A stretch of DNA of 64,000 nt, from assembly GCA_024449915.1 (NCBI GenBank), contig JAMZAV010001048.1, forward strand, positions 310,001 through 374,000. Direction: 5' to 3'. The position numbers and the translations under genes were made by a program. This DNA comes from Sweltsa coloradensis. Taxonomy: Eukaryota; Arthropoda; Insecta; Plecoptera; Chloroperlidae. Of this stretch, positions 11,761 through 24,478 are shown in pieces (position 1 is the first letter of the stretch; the number at the start of each line of letters is the position of its first letter). Below the pieces are notes generated by a model, which did not search any database, had not been told where the DNA came from, and saw nothing but the letters and a program-made list of their open reading frames with translations.

Positions 11761-11966
11761 TGTTTAATGAAATTTGTATGTAGGCCTATGCTAGTATTGT
11801 TTTTATTATGTTTTAGGTTTTTAAGGTTTTTTAAAATCTGTATTGGAAACCTTAATGTAAAATGGCAGCAATGCTGTATTTCAGTGTTAAACCAACAAGT
11901 AAATAAATAAAACACAAGTCCCTTTCTCGACCATCTAGATCAAATCACCACCGATGGATTATTTAT

Positions 11967-12768
11967 TCGATGAGCGTAGCGAGCGAAGCGAAGATTCCAT
12001 TTCACTACATTGGAGGAAAAATCCTGAATGTTTTTTTTTCTTTTTTCTTTTCTTTTTTTGTATTTTTGTGTGTCTGTTAACACGATTCCGGCTAAACCTA
12101 TACTCCAATTGCGTCGAAATTTTCTGGAGGCCTTCGAAATGTCTGAACTTAAAACTGCTACGTTTTTGAACGCAATCGAAAAATTATTTCCCATAAAAAT
12201 CGCAATTTTACGATTTTTTTCTACTTTTAAAATAATTCTTAAACTTATAACACCTACATGCTTTATCCGATTGTAATATTTTTTCACAGAACCTTTATTT
12301 TAAGAATTAATAATATACTCGTGTGAAATTTGAGCGTAATCGACAAATTATTTCTCATGAAAATCGCAGTTTTACGATATTTTTCTATTTTTTTAAATTT
12401 CTTCAACTTATAACACCTACATGCTTTATCCGATTCTTATGATTTTTTTACAGAACCTTAATTTTATGAATTGATATATTCGTGTGGAATTTGAGCGGAA
12501 TCGAAAAATTATTTCTTGTGATAATCAAAATTTTTAATTTTTTTTCGATTTTTAAAATTTCTTCGACTTATAACACCGACATGCTTTATTCGATTGTAAT
12601 GATTTTTTCCACAAAACATTAATTTTATTAATTAATATAATCGTGTGAAATTTGAGCGTAATCGAAAAATTATTTCTCATGAAAATCACAATTTTACGCT
12701 TTTTTTCGTTTTAAAAAAATTACGCTCATCCACCAACGTGCCTGAAAAGCGTTTGCTAAGTTTTCTAG
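11967..12768 (+). mobile_element. Family A Helentron/HINE-like element, copy A2
   Basis: It starts TCGATGAGCGTAGCGAGCG and ends with GCTCATCCACCAACG...GCGTTTGCTAAGTTTTCTAG, a mutated version of the shared tail. The body matches copy 4446-5069: ACTACA(C/T)TGGAG near the start, a long T run, then CACGATTCCGGCTAAACC. It contains about 3.4 direct copies of the internal unit, starting at 12168, 12332, 12493 and 12654, with periods of 164, 161 and 161 bases. The copy number exceeds that of A1, so the unit expands and contracts. No coding sequence. Confidence 0.72.
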
Positions 12769-14429
12769 TATATATAATATCTTTGGTGTATTGATGTTCA
12801 TGAACATACGAATTTGGCACTCTACATTCAGCTTGATATATTTATCTTATCTCAGTTATATATAATTTTTTTTATATAAGGGAGCCAAGTTCCCCTGTAA
12901 GGGTTATCCGCCCGTCCGTCTCTGCGTGTTGTCATCAAGATAAAAACCGAACAAGACCTCCAGTTGACGCGTTTTTGTTGACATTGCCCTTGAACAAGAC
13001 TGATACATAATGTTTTTGGTGATCCTTAATTAAGGTCAAGGAAGCGGTAGTTTTTTTTTCAAAAGGGGATTTTTTCGTACCCGGCACCTCCACCAAACAC
13101 TTAACAATTTTTTTTGTACGTTCTTTGACATCTATTGATTTAGTAGCTTTGCTCGCTATTTTGGGTACTGCCATACCCGTGCTAGTTAGTTACTGTAATG
13201 GTTGATATTTCTCAGAACAAATCGCCTTCTGATAAAGCTAAACTAAAGGTCTGTATATACGTTTAATAATAAGTAATAACACCTACATTTACATTCAATT
13301 CCTTTCGCGTAAGAAGTGATAAGACAAAACTTGGAGAGAACGTGGAGTGGAACGGACGCATCAAATTAAGTGTGATAAAAATAAAAGTATTAAAATACTA
13401 TGTTATGTTATTTTAATGTTTCACTTTTAAATTCAAGACACACCAACCATACATCAATTTTTCTGAAAATAAAATGTACACCCGTAAAAACAATTAATCA
13501 ATCAACATAACTGTAAACAAATATTGAGTAGAAGCCCTATTGGCTTCTTAACCTCCCACCATACATACATTCACTATACCGACTTCTATAAACACTTTTC
13601 ATTTTCACAACCCAATATCTTGGTAGTTTAATATGCTTGTCATAAATGTTTGTCACTTAAACTACCCTAGTATAACTTTAACTGAATTATTATATAAGTA
13701 TTTTAGTGTCTACCTAATGATATCTAAGTATATAAGTAATTGTGTATTAGAATATTACATTACACTCTTCGGGATGCCTATCTTACATGTCACTCAAGAA
13801 TAATTTATTATTTACGCCTAACATCATGAAATTATGGACATTTTCACAACATACAACATTAGAGATTTTAATGTTTAAGCTAACCCGGAGATAATTCAAA
13901 TGATATCGGTACGTTTGAATGAGAACTCTCATTTTTGGTGTTCCTTTGTGCCCTAAGTGAGTTATCTGTTAGAGATTATTGATTTGAATTTTGTAGTTAA
14001 ATGATATTAGAGCAAAGCGAAATGAACATTGGTATTGCCTCTAGCATAAAGTGATTAGATATGCATGAGTTACGATAACTGCATAATGATAAAGTCAACG
14101 TTAAACACTACGAACATTTAGAACGAACTTTACGGTTATTGGCACCAAGGATCGAAACAAATATCTTATTAGCTTGATGTATTTCCTTTTTTTTACGTTC
14201 CATTAGGGTTTTGGCTTATACTGTCATCCTAAATTTTGTGTACATTTGTTTTATGATGGGAATTTATAGTAAATATGACTTAAAATAATACATTGAAGAT
14301 GCAATGATGTTACTGATGGTTGCTTATATTGTAATGTACGCCATTTAACAATTAATTTCATAAACGACTTAATTTGAAATAAGCAATTCTTCGCAAATTA
14401 TGGCAATAGCTGCTTGGTCAGCTTTAATT
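12769..14429. other. Unassigned DNA with one 18-mer copy
   Basis: Contains the 18-mer at 13078. A block at 12880-12960 (GGGAGCCAAGTTCCCCTG then CGCCCGTCCGTC) has the look of repeat-derived DNA. A 79-codon minus-strand frame at 12935-13174 merely reads through the 18-mer. Nothing else is recognisable. Confidence 0.5.
13078..13095 (+). repeat. 18-mer equal to tRNA-Ala 3' end with CCA (copy b)
   Basis: Exact TACCCGGCACCTCCACCA, sense to the tRNA. It is followed by AACACTTAACAA and preceded by a T-rich run ending in CG. These flanks are not shared with other copies. Confidence 0.85.
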
Positions 14430-14510
14430 TAATGTCCCCTACTGAAAATCAGTTGTGTGACTGAGTGGGTAGACTCTTAATACAAGTTTATTTTTCTACA
14501 TTTTTTAAAT
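14430..14510 (+). mobile_element. LINE 3' tail with hairpin
   Basis: GTCCCCTACTGAAAATCAG, then GTGACTGAGTGGGTAGACTC, ending in a T-rich run. CAGTT...AACTG-type pairing (CAGTTGTGTGACTG here) makes a small hairpin. The same sequence at 61275-61375 has CAGTTATATAACTG, so the stem is conserved between copies. This is probably the 3' end of a 5'-truncated LINE. Confidence 0.6.
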
Positions 14511-17500
14511 TTTATAATGTAAATATAAGTATGCACTGAAATAACAAGTGATTTACCACTCAAGAGTCAGAATGAAGATAACAGAAACGCTGTAGAAACG
14601 TGGGAGTAAACGAAAACTAAAAACTTCCCAATATCATAGTTCCCATTTTTACTTTTTGCTCTCCTAGTACATTACTTCCAACTGAACTCAACTTCATTCA
14701 GACCAACAGTTCTGTTATTCTTCATACAGTGTTCTGTTATTCTTATCATTGCTAGAACCTACATCCTACATGTGCCTTCCTGCTATCCAAGTAGGCTCCT
14801 AGACTGACGTTATTTCCATCTGTCGAAACGTCTTCACATTTAACTTTATCGACCACATGCATTAACACGAGGATTTCGTATGTCACTCTAACACCACCTC
14901 AATACGGTCCTGTTTGACACACTTCGAATAAACCATCTCTTTTGCATCCAACTCTTTGTCTGTCTCGTTCTTTCCTTATTGTTCTTTTCTTGTCAGCAGG
15001 AATGAAGGACGCCTCCGGATTACATCCATGGAAAGTTTTAATACAAAGGAAAAATGAGATCCTATTGGACATAAGGTCTTAGGAGGCTTGAAACCTACCC
15101 AAACAACGCTGTCTGATAACAGAGTTCAATAATTCTGTCTGGAATTGGATTTAGTTATGTTTTTAGACTAAAACTTAAACCATTTGGCTTTCCTTAACAA
15201 GGGTACTACCATAAAAAGTGTCATTGTACTTCACGTGTATAAGACACACACATTTACTTGTTGCATTTGTTACATTTGCATCTTGTATTTTTTGTCCTCC
15301 TTTGTAAATAAGTTTAATCAACATTAATAAATAAATTTATGAAAACGAAATTAATAGAACTAATAACATGTCTCAACGCTTATTGACTTTGCTGGTAATG
15401 ATAATGTTTTGGTTGGTGTCGGATACCACAGTGGTTACTGATGGATGAGGATCCTAATGAGGATCCTCGAATAAATTGATTTGTCTCGTTTATCTCTCTT
15501 TACGTCAGTTTGGTTAATTTGAAAACTCACCGCTTTAAATCACTAATCACGAACACTCGCGGTCTGAATAAACCCCCTTGCACAAATTGGATTAACCCAA
15601 CTATACAACACCCACGAATGTTTTATGTGCGTCCCACTTCACTATTTTATGTAAGCGAAGATAAATGGCAACAACATTTGTTATCATAATCAAAATCAAG
15701 AATGGTCTTGACCAAAGAATTGGTTTCCAGGCTCCAGAGCAAACATTTGCTGAAGTAATTTAAATTAAGTATGCCGATGACAGAGAGCTGGAGAAATAGT
15801 TAATTGCCTTGAAATGTGCCAACTCAGAGAGCGGCTCCAGCGAAATGCAATAAAAACGTTATCTCATAAAATGAGAAAGCTATTGTTTTAATGGACTCTG
15901 TGGACGTTTCTAATTAATGATAAGGCATTAATACATTTAGACGTTTAGGCTGGGCAATGAGACCACATCTAGGATTACATAGCACTTGTTTTTTTATGGT
16001 TTAAAAATGGGAAATGTGAACGTTGTTGCTCCAATAATAATCATTCTTCTCTATCTGCCCAATGAAATCAGGGTTACTGATTCCGTTAACAAAGTTTTTT
16101 CTGTCTGTTTACTCTAAGTATCAATTTCTTGTTAAATTAATATAATACTTTCTCTAGAACACACTATAAAAATTTTCAGATTTTATGGTTTGTTATGTTT
16201 TATTGACGTCCATGTAGACACGTTGCTATATTTACTTTAAAAATACACTTAAAGTGGTTAACGTCACATAGTCGATTGCGTGCTCAGTTTTTACAACTTG
16301 ATTTAAGTCCCCATGAAAAGAAAGATGGTAATCGTGTTTTTTGTTTATTCTAATAAAAGATTATCGATATAAGTTTTTTGTTGTTTTCTCTATCTTAATA
16401 CGACATGATTACGAATTAAATATTATATTATTTTAAATGCTTATTAATTTCAATTTCGTTCTAGTTATTTTATACAGTCATGAAGCATTATCTTGCTTTT
16501 TAGGACGACATTTATCATCGTCAATTCTATTGCTTTTTTTCAAACTTAATCCCTTACCTTACTCCAAGAACATTATCTTTTTTCCGTTATTTAAAAGACT
16601 TTCAATAGTTAACTTTATTTTAATTCCGACTTTAAACTACTATACTACGAGGTACAATTAAATTTCCCTTTTCATGTTCACTACCTCGCGCCTCCTCCCA
16701 TCAACGTCCTTTTGGTCATTTATCCCTCATCTCTCCCTCTTCCTTAAACTACCTCTACCTTTCTCAGCCACATCTCTTATTTATCCACCGTTCTCTTAAC
16801 GCACCCATCCTTTTTGTCAACTGTAACTTTATTTTAAATCTCCCGACCTAAACTGTGCCTAGTTACTAACCACAGGTAGAAATCACTTCATGTTGCACCC
16901 TCGCGCCTCCCATGCACGGCCGCTTGCAGGTTCACGTCATCACACTCACCCTCCCCTCCTCACACACTCTGTAATGTTTTATTTTCTATCAAATGTCTCC
17001 TTCCACAAACCTTTTGCTCTAATCATCGAGACCTATGTGCCTCTAATCACAGTTTTCTCAATTTGAGTAGGGGAACGACCCAAGATGTCCTCCCACAAAT
17101 ATACCATTCGGTTTTCTGAACTCTTTTATTCGTCCTTTTCTTTTGATCGTCTTTGTACCCATTTCTTTTACACTTTATAGAGCTTACACAAATAAATATG
17201 TTTTTATGAATATGTAGCTAGTTTTGGTCATTTTAGACATTAATTCAAGATGTTTTTATTTGATGTTTATGCAACCACTCCGCTCTCTTCGCTTGGAGTT
17301 TTGCCTGTGCATAATGATAGCTTTCGTACCTCCCAAATTCCAGTAGAATAGTTTATTATATAATGACATTTTTATAAAACACAAAATAATAAATCGAACT
17401 CATAAGCCAAACTCCAAAACCTACACCCGTTTAAATATAATTGATCACATCTGTACAAAAAGACAATACAGGGCTAAACAAACTTTCTCGACCGCCCTTG

Positions 17501-17777
17501 TTTCTTTTATCGGTTAAATAGCTTTCCTTGGTAAGCAAGCACTACGGTGTTTGCCATACACTCTTAGAAAGAAAATATGTTATGTACCCCATAACCATAC
17601 TCATAACAAAATTTATAAAATGTCCAGCCGTAAAATTATTTCGCTTAAAATTATAGCTAGCTTTTAGAACGCGTGACTTTTTATTATTAACCGAAATAAA
17701 GTATCTATAATATTGTATTATGTAATTGATAAATGTTTTACAAAGGTTAACATGGGTAGTTTCTGTGAAACGTTCGC
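14511..17777. other. Unassigned DNA
   Basis: Holds a short LINE-like tail near 15290-15345 (GTCCTCCTTTGTAAATAAG, then AATAAATAAATTT), related to the one at 38727. From about 16670 to 17160 the plus strand is pyrimidine-rich (CCTC/CTTCC runs). No gene is recognised. Confidence 0.5.
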
Positions 17778-17875
17778 GGTGGCTCATGAGGTACGGGCGT
17801 AGGTTTGAAGCGTTTGTCTCCAAGGGATGTGGGTTTCGATCCCGTATAAAGCATGGAGTTTCGTAATTATCCTTC
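17778..17875 (+). mobile_element. tRNA-derived SINE fragment
   Basis: GTGGCTCATGAGGTACGG resembles an A box and GGGTTTCGATCCC a B box 45 bases later. The sequence then runs into GTTTCGTAATTATCC, comparable to the TTTTGTAATTTC after the B box at 4025 and 47364. The stems do not form a full tRNA. Confidence 0.45.
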
Positions 17876-17987
17876 ATCATTAATCATAAACAGTCATCTT
17901 AGCTCAACTGGGGTTGAAAATCCACACATTGAGTGCAGTACGGGACTGTTAATTATTGGTTTAAATGTTTTTGCGCAGTACACATTA

Positions 17988-18004
17988 ACCCGGCACCTCC
18001 ACCA
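17988..18004 (+). repeat. 17 of 18 bases of the tRNA-Ala 3' 18-mer (copy c)
   Basis: ACCCGGCACCTCCACCA is exact. The base before it is A instead of T. It is followed by AAACGGTGGAAAG. Confidence 0.8.
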
Positions 18005-18216
18005 AAACGGTGGAAAGTTATTCTCATTTCAACCCGTTTGAAATCTAGTCAACTAAATTAATTGCTGACATATTTATACCTATTGTTAAATAATTGTAAA
18101 TTAATTTAATCAAAATCCTTCATCTTTCATTTTGATACTTGGTTTGTGCAGGTTTTATTATTTATAAATTTTCTCCTGGGAGGTCTATATATGGATATGA
18201 AGACTAGTTGCCTTTA

Positions 18217-18262
18217 TTGTCGTTCTTTGTAAATCAGTTTAGGTTACTGTATGGTATATATA
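18217..18262 (+). mobile_element. Short LINE 3' tail relic
   Basis: TCGTTCTTTGTAAATCAGTTT resembles GTCCTCCTTTGTAAATCGG at 38727. Diverged and short. Confidence 0.35.
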
Positions 18263-20476
18263 AAGAAACATTAATACATTCTGAGAATAATTGATTGCAC
18301 AACTTTACCGAATGCTTAATGATAAAAAAAAACTTACTGAAAACTAGTATAAAATGAGATCAGCGGGCACAGCGGGTGTCACACATAATAGAACATTATG
18401 TTTTCGCCTAAAGCGCTGCAAGATGTTTGATCGTTAAATGTTGGGTAACATATAAAGTAATCATGACGGTTTTGTAACTTAATACAAAATGTAAGAGTAT
18501 AAAATTATGAATGGTGTTGGTAGTGTTTGCAGACACATATATTTTAGATTCTCACACCACAATTGGTAGTCCTGTAAAGAGTCTGCCCGATCCATCATTT
18601 ACACTCAACTGACGCAAAAGATGCTGGCCTGTCATCCAACGTCTAACCCTCCCTCCAGTTCACTCTTTCCTTCTCGCCGGTCTCTTTCGAGAATAAAAAT
18701 GTCTGAGCGATGATTTCACAACCATTTTCCTAAAACAGAACTATATTCTACCACCTGCAACTCTCAAGAAACGCCTCCACCGTCACCCGCTGCTGTCTAA
18801 TTACTTAAGTTTCTACTATTTTACACAGGCCTACGTATTTTTGAATAACCAAACGCTTAGCTTTAGTTTAACATAACCTACGCCTTGTAAATAATGTTAT
18901 ATTGGTGTGGTAATTGGTGTGGTGGAGTGATTATAATGTTTGTAATAGAGTATTATATTTTTTAACTGGTTGGGTGGAAGTTTGATCTGCAATTTATAGA
19001 ACGCACCATTTTATTGTTTAAATTTTATTTTATACATACACACTGGAGATCTGACAACGACATGAAGTTTATCTTTCTACCTATATTCTTATTTCAACCC
19101 GTTGTCAATAAAAATCATACAATTACAATGTTTGTACTTTTATTCGTCAGTAACGAACATATTAAGTCACATTCCTCCCTACTACTCCCCTTTCCTCCTC
19201 CTCCTCCTTTAAATTTATAAATTTTTAATAGAAATTTATTTCTCCATTGATGAATCTTGATGACTAATTATAAACATGTTTTTTTAACTTCAATTTAGAA
19301 TATTATTCTATATTGGAATCTTATCCATTAATTTCATATTTTACTCATAGTTTATATTATATTGATCACTAAATTTTATGATTATATTCATTGCCTATAT
19401 TGTACGTATAAAATTCAAATAACTTACTTCAAAAAAAAGATCCGTCTCTTCCTCCCATTCCTTTTCCTTATTTGCATTAATTCTCATTGTAGAGACGTAT
19501 ACTAAATAGCGTTTTGTGAATAATTACAAAGCCTATTTTTTTTCACTTAAAACTTAGGTTTTCCAGTCCTATTTTAATTTTATTTTACCATAGGATGTTT
19601 GTTTTATGCAACATTTTATGCATTGATATTGATTCAACCTTTGATGACATATATATCAAAATAATAATTAAAAATCTCATACACAGATTTGGAGTGGCCA
19701 AAAATAATGCTACAAATCGCTATAATAATTGTACACTTGAAAATGCTTTTTTTTTTACGTCCTTACTATTGATATCTTGCACTTCTTAATTGTTATTTCA
19801 TCTTTTTATGTAAGTGATCCTTATCTTACCATAATTTCTTACTTAAGTATTTGCATTCCTATTATCTAAGTTGCCATCTCCAAAACTCTCTCTAGCATTC
19901 CCTTTAAGTTTATTCCTTATCACTGCTCTTACAGTAACCTAATTATCCACGGTGGTATATCCTTTTATATGTTAATCTTAACAAGTTTCTTGTTAAACTA
20001 CTAGAACTCTTCAGAATATTATGTTCAAACCCAAGGCAAATAATTCATTGTCTTACTTTGATGAAAAATATATTCTTTTGACATGAAATTTGGTAAATTC
20101 ATGACATTATGCAGTTTTTTATGCAAGAAATTTCCAACAAGAAAATTATTTTAATTATTTTATGAAATGTTAAGTTTATCAAAAATTGTATTATTAATGT
20201 GTCGTTATATGTATGATGGCGACGACGACATAGTTAACTAGAAAGTGAAAACCGGGTAGATCATATTGTACCATTAGGTACGTATGGGCATATATTATGT
20301 ATTTACGATTTATTTTATCATTTATGCGCTCGCTAAATTCATTCATATATATTGTGTTAAATTTTTCTTCTTCGAACGCGTACATTTATTGATGTTTGGA
20401 ATGTCAATGGAGTTAGTTCTAGCATTAGTAATGCGGCCGAGGTGATCGGTCTAGAAGTAAACGATGGAGTGGTCGT

Positions 20477-20576
20477 GGGCACGTCGCGTTGTCAGTGACG
20501 TAGCTGCTACCGACGTCAAAGTGGGGCGAACTGATGACGTGAAAACAGGTTAGCCCCGAGGCGGTGTGACGTGCCC
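20477..20576. promoter_or_regulatory. GC-rich patch with inverted ends and repeated CRE half-sites
   Basis: GGGCACGTC at 20477-20485 is mirrored by GACGTGCCC at 20568-20576. Between and beside them TGACGT occurs three times (20497, 20532 and 20566 regions), as does CGACGTC. TGACGT is the CREB/ATF half-site. The inverted ends also allow a tiny MITE. Regulatory activity is inference. Confidence 0.3.
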
Positions 20577-23500
20577 GTTGGTTCGTTCCAGAATTAGCTC
20601 ATAAACCTCACGAACGCGTTTTAAGCTACTTTTAGACTCATAAAATATAGCGTGAGTTAATGCTGAGAATCGTAAAAAAACGTAAAGAAGGCGATTTGTG
20701 TGCATACTCTTTGTTCATAGTAGGACTAAGATACAATGGAATGCTTAAATCTATCCGTATAAATATAAATTTTTGTAAAAGTGTCTTGTATGATAAGGTT
20801 GTTTATAGCAAGCAATACAATATTTTACTTGTAACATTTATTTCCTTTATCAGGATAGAATGCATACCTTTAAATAAATATAACGTATGTAATCAATTGC
20901 ATTTAATGTTTGTTTACTTTCATGTCGAATTACTCATGGTATGATTGTCTCAAAAGTTCATGTATAAAATTTAGAAACTAAACTAGGGCTATGTATACAC
21001 ATAATATATAGAAATCTGAAACGAAAAAATACACTACATAAAGTCATAACATAATAACTAAATTCATTTTCCAAAGTCCAAGAGATCATAAAAGATAATT
21101 TAAAAAGAAACATCACCTACGGTAGCTTTAGCCAATAAACTTTTCTTCGCTTTACCATAAAGCGATAAGAGAGGACTTCCTAAACGCGCGCTCCTCAATT
21201 AACTTGTGAACTCTTGACGTTTATGTGTTGTCCTTTATAAAACTACAAGCTATTATTCTTGAAACTTTCTCGTATAAAGTGTGTAATGTTTGTTTTTTTT
21301 ATCATCCTTAAAGCATTTGTTTTAGTTTTTATTATTTTAGAAGACATGTGTGTTAACTCTGAATGTTAAGTATGGCGTGACGAAAAGTATTTTTTGATTT
21401 TTTGGCTCCATGAATTTCTGTTTGTTTAACCCTTAGCATGTACACATTTAAGTATATTTTATGCTGATCTGATAAGTTCCTATTTTCTAATACTTAAAAT
21501 GCATTTGTAAATAATGAATATGGACTGGTTTCGAAGAACGTATTCTACGAGTAAAGCACAAGATCCACAAAACATTCTACTCCTTGATTTATTTTCAGAA
21601 TTGAATTGAATTGATACGCAAATAGTGATTTACGTACGACAATCCCAATAAATCAATAATGTCAACATTATGTTATTCGAACTTACAAGGCACGGCTTTG
21701 ACTTGAAATCTATCGCACAGCATCAGAACGAATGTATTTGTTCATGTTTGATTTACATTATTCTTATAGACACAAAGGAGATGGAAGCAATGTGGAGCTG
21801 TTAGCTTACAACAAAGCTTATCTTCATTGAATCCTGACAACAAAGCACATAATACATTTGGTCCGAATTAGTCTCTTTGGTTTTGGCGCGTCTGTGGGCA
21901 AATCATGCCTTACTAGTCGGCCCTTAGTTCTTATTTGAAATACCGGTATGTGGTTGGTGATAATTAGCACGTCAAAGGTGCCTGTGGTGACAGGATTGAC
22001 TTCGTCTGCTTTAAATTAAAAGTTCTCCGACGAAAACCAATTATTTGACAGAGCGTGACTCTCAATTCGAACTGATTAATTTAATGCATGGTTCACTATT
22101 CTCGTTTTATATAACACCCTTTAATTCCCCTTTAATTTTGTTACTGTAGCAGTTAGGAAATTTTGAATCACCCGCACATTATGTACAATGATAACACAAC
22201 GTGTTGTTTTGTACTTTTATAACTATGAAATTTAGGTACAAGTAATAACTCCTTGGACGTAAAACGAATAGGGTTGATGTAAAGAGTAAAGACGAGAGTT
22301 CCGTGGACAAATCATTAACACTCATTTACACACCGTCGTAATGCTCATTTAAAATGTCGTTAGGAGTTTTAATTTTAAAGTTCTTCATTCCAATTAATTT
22401 CCACCTGTATTTAATTACTCGTCAGACCCATTTTAAATGGAGAATTAACGCTAGCAGCGAGATATTGCGAGGGCTGACGCTATATACGAGAGCGGAGACA
22501 GGTGGAAGTTAACGTAGCCTTAATAACAACCGGAGTACTTTTGTGGACTTTTTCCAGAACGTCATCCATTGTGTACAAAAGTTCAGTTTCTAAGTTTATG
22601 TTTTAAAATTTTGAGGTAAGTTAAATTTTTTAAACAAAAATAATAATAAATTACGAGGAAATAAAATATTACGTACCATAATTAAAACATCTCAAAAGCT
22701 AGGTTTAGCGTGTGAAAGCCTTAACCTTAGCTTATTTAAATTAAACTAATAATCTAATTGCCTTAAATTTAGCTCCACCATGAAGTAGAAATAAAAGCGT
22801 TTATGACAGGTTCTATACCATCGTACCACCATACCCATCGTTCGTATTCGCTTGGGAGTTTTAAATTTAAAATGGTTTTATAATTATTTTTTGCAAAACA
22901 GCAAGCACAGGCATAACACACAAAGTAATAATCCCAACAAACTTGGCAGTATCGATTTCAAAATAGCAACTGAGCGTTTTTATTTACGTCTCTTTGAAGT
23001 GTTTCATTTTCCTGTACCTCTTTATTTTATAAATCTCATTTTTAGGCTCAACATTAAATTGCTCATGGCCGTACGTCTTCGCTATCACAACGTTATAGAT
23101 AACACAGCCATTACAACCTTCCCATTTAGCCTCCAACTTGGTATCATGATGAGGGAGGAAATCTCCATAACAGGGTAGCATAATGACAGGGCGGAGGCTT
23201 GTGTATATAACGCTCGAGTGCGGAACAACATTCAACATTTTCACCACCCCAAATTGTGTCAACATAAAAACACAGATTGAGTTCTTATACTGTTTGTCAC
23301 CCCTGTTTCTATGAGCCCTAAGATAACACCGTGAGGAGGGGGTGGAGGGTGTAGGGCGGAAACGGTGTGTGCTGCAAACCAATTCTCCATTGCCATGTCT
23401 TTTTGGTATTTTTTTCCTAGGGAAGCTTCAGTAGCAGCACGGGGTGGATTATTTGCTCACAAAACAATCTCTGCCTCGGATATCTCTTAAAGCCCGTCAC

Positions 23501-24411
23501 ATCTCTTTGTATTCCACACATATCTCCTCAGGGCTACAAAAAGTGTTCAGAGGAAAATCGCCATGAAAAATTCTCTTCAAGTTCTCTTTCTCTCGCTCGA
23601 ATAACGAGATCGTTTTCTACTTTTGTTTGAGCGTGTGTGTCTTGAGGCCACCTGAATTGCATCTACTTTAAACGTGCTATCGCCATGGAACAGGTCCTGA
23701 AACATTTATTTCATCGTGCATACCTTCACATTCACAACAGGATTGAATTCTACTTTTGAAATATTACACGAAATTTATACGCGCAAAATTATAGACTTGT
23801 GCTGTTAATTAAAGAAATCCCAGGAATTGAAATTGGAATTCAAGTAAGAATATCATCTAGTGAAGTTTAAGAACATGTATCGAGTATTTATTTTCCAAAA
23901 CTTTTGATAATTATTGGAACTCATTAAACATTGTATTTGTTTGTATTTATATTTCGATAAATATTCGATTGGTTTACTGAACTGAACTGAGACATTCTTT
24001 CAAAATAAATTTAAAACGGCTGTTCTAAAATCACTAAAGTTGCAATTTCAAAACGTGAATTTATGAAGCGTCACGAACGACAAAAATGAAACAAAAATGT
24101 GCCTTTTAACAGGTGGTGCGTTTGTAGTGGGAGTTTGGGGAGAGGATGCGTTTGTTTTAGAAATTAGTTTAAATAATAGAAGTGGAAAATTGGACAGTTT
24201 CGGATAGGCCTACATAGTGTTGAAAACCGCATAAAATGAGTGTTCGTAGCGCACGATTACACACACGTATACGTACACACATCACACAACGCATATGCTT
24301 CAGTCGTTGAAATTAATTTCACTTAAATTTCAACCGGGCAAATCATACGTTTACATAAATGCAAACTATAATTTGATCTGTGAGAAAACTTAAAATAATT
24401 AAACTTCAATT

Positions 24412-24478
24412 GGCGGGGTATCCACTACCCATCCACACTACACAGGCGGGGTATCCACTACCCATCCACACTACACAG
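24412..24478 (+). repeat. 33-bp perfect tandem duplication
   Basis: Two adjacent copies of a unit starting GGCGGGGTATCCACTACCC and ending CACTACACA, period 33. It is isolated in the window. Confidence 0.9.

Noticed and set aside
12935..13174. 79-codon minus-strand frame containing LVEVPGT
   Set aside because: The LVEVPGT part is simply the 18-mer read in antisense. Similarity to KLVEVPEE in the LINE ORF at 3304-3990 is superficial.
22984..23382. 132-codon minus-strand open frame
   Set aside because: No recognisable domain, mixed-composition DNA, and an overlapping 108-codon frame on the other strand. Length alone is not enough.
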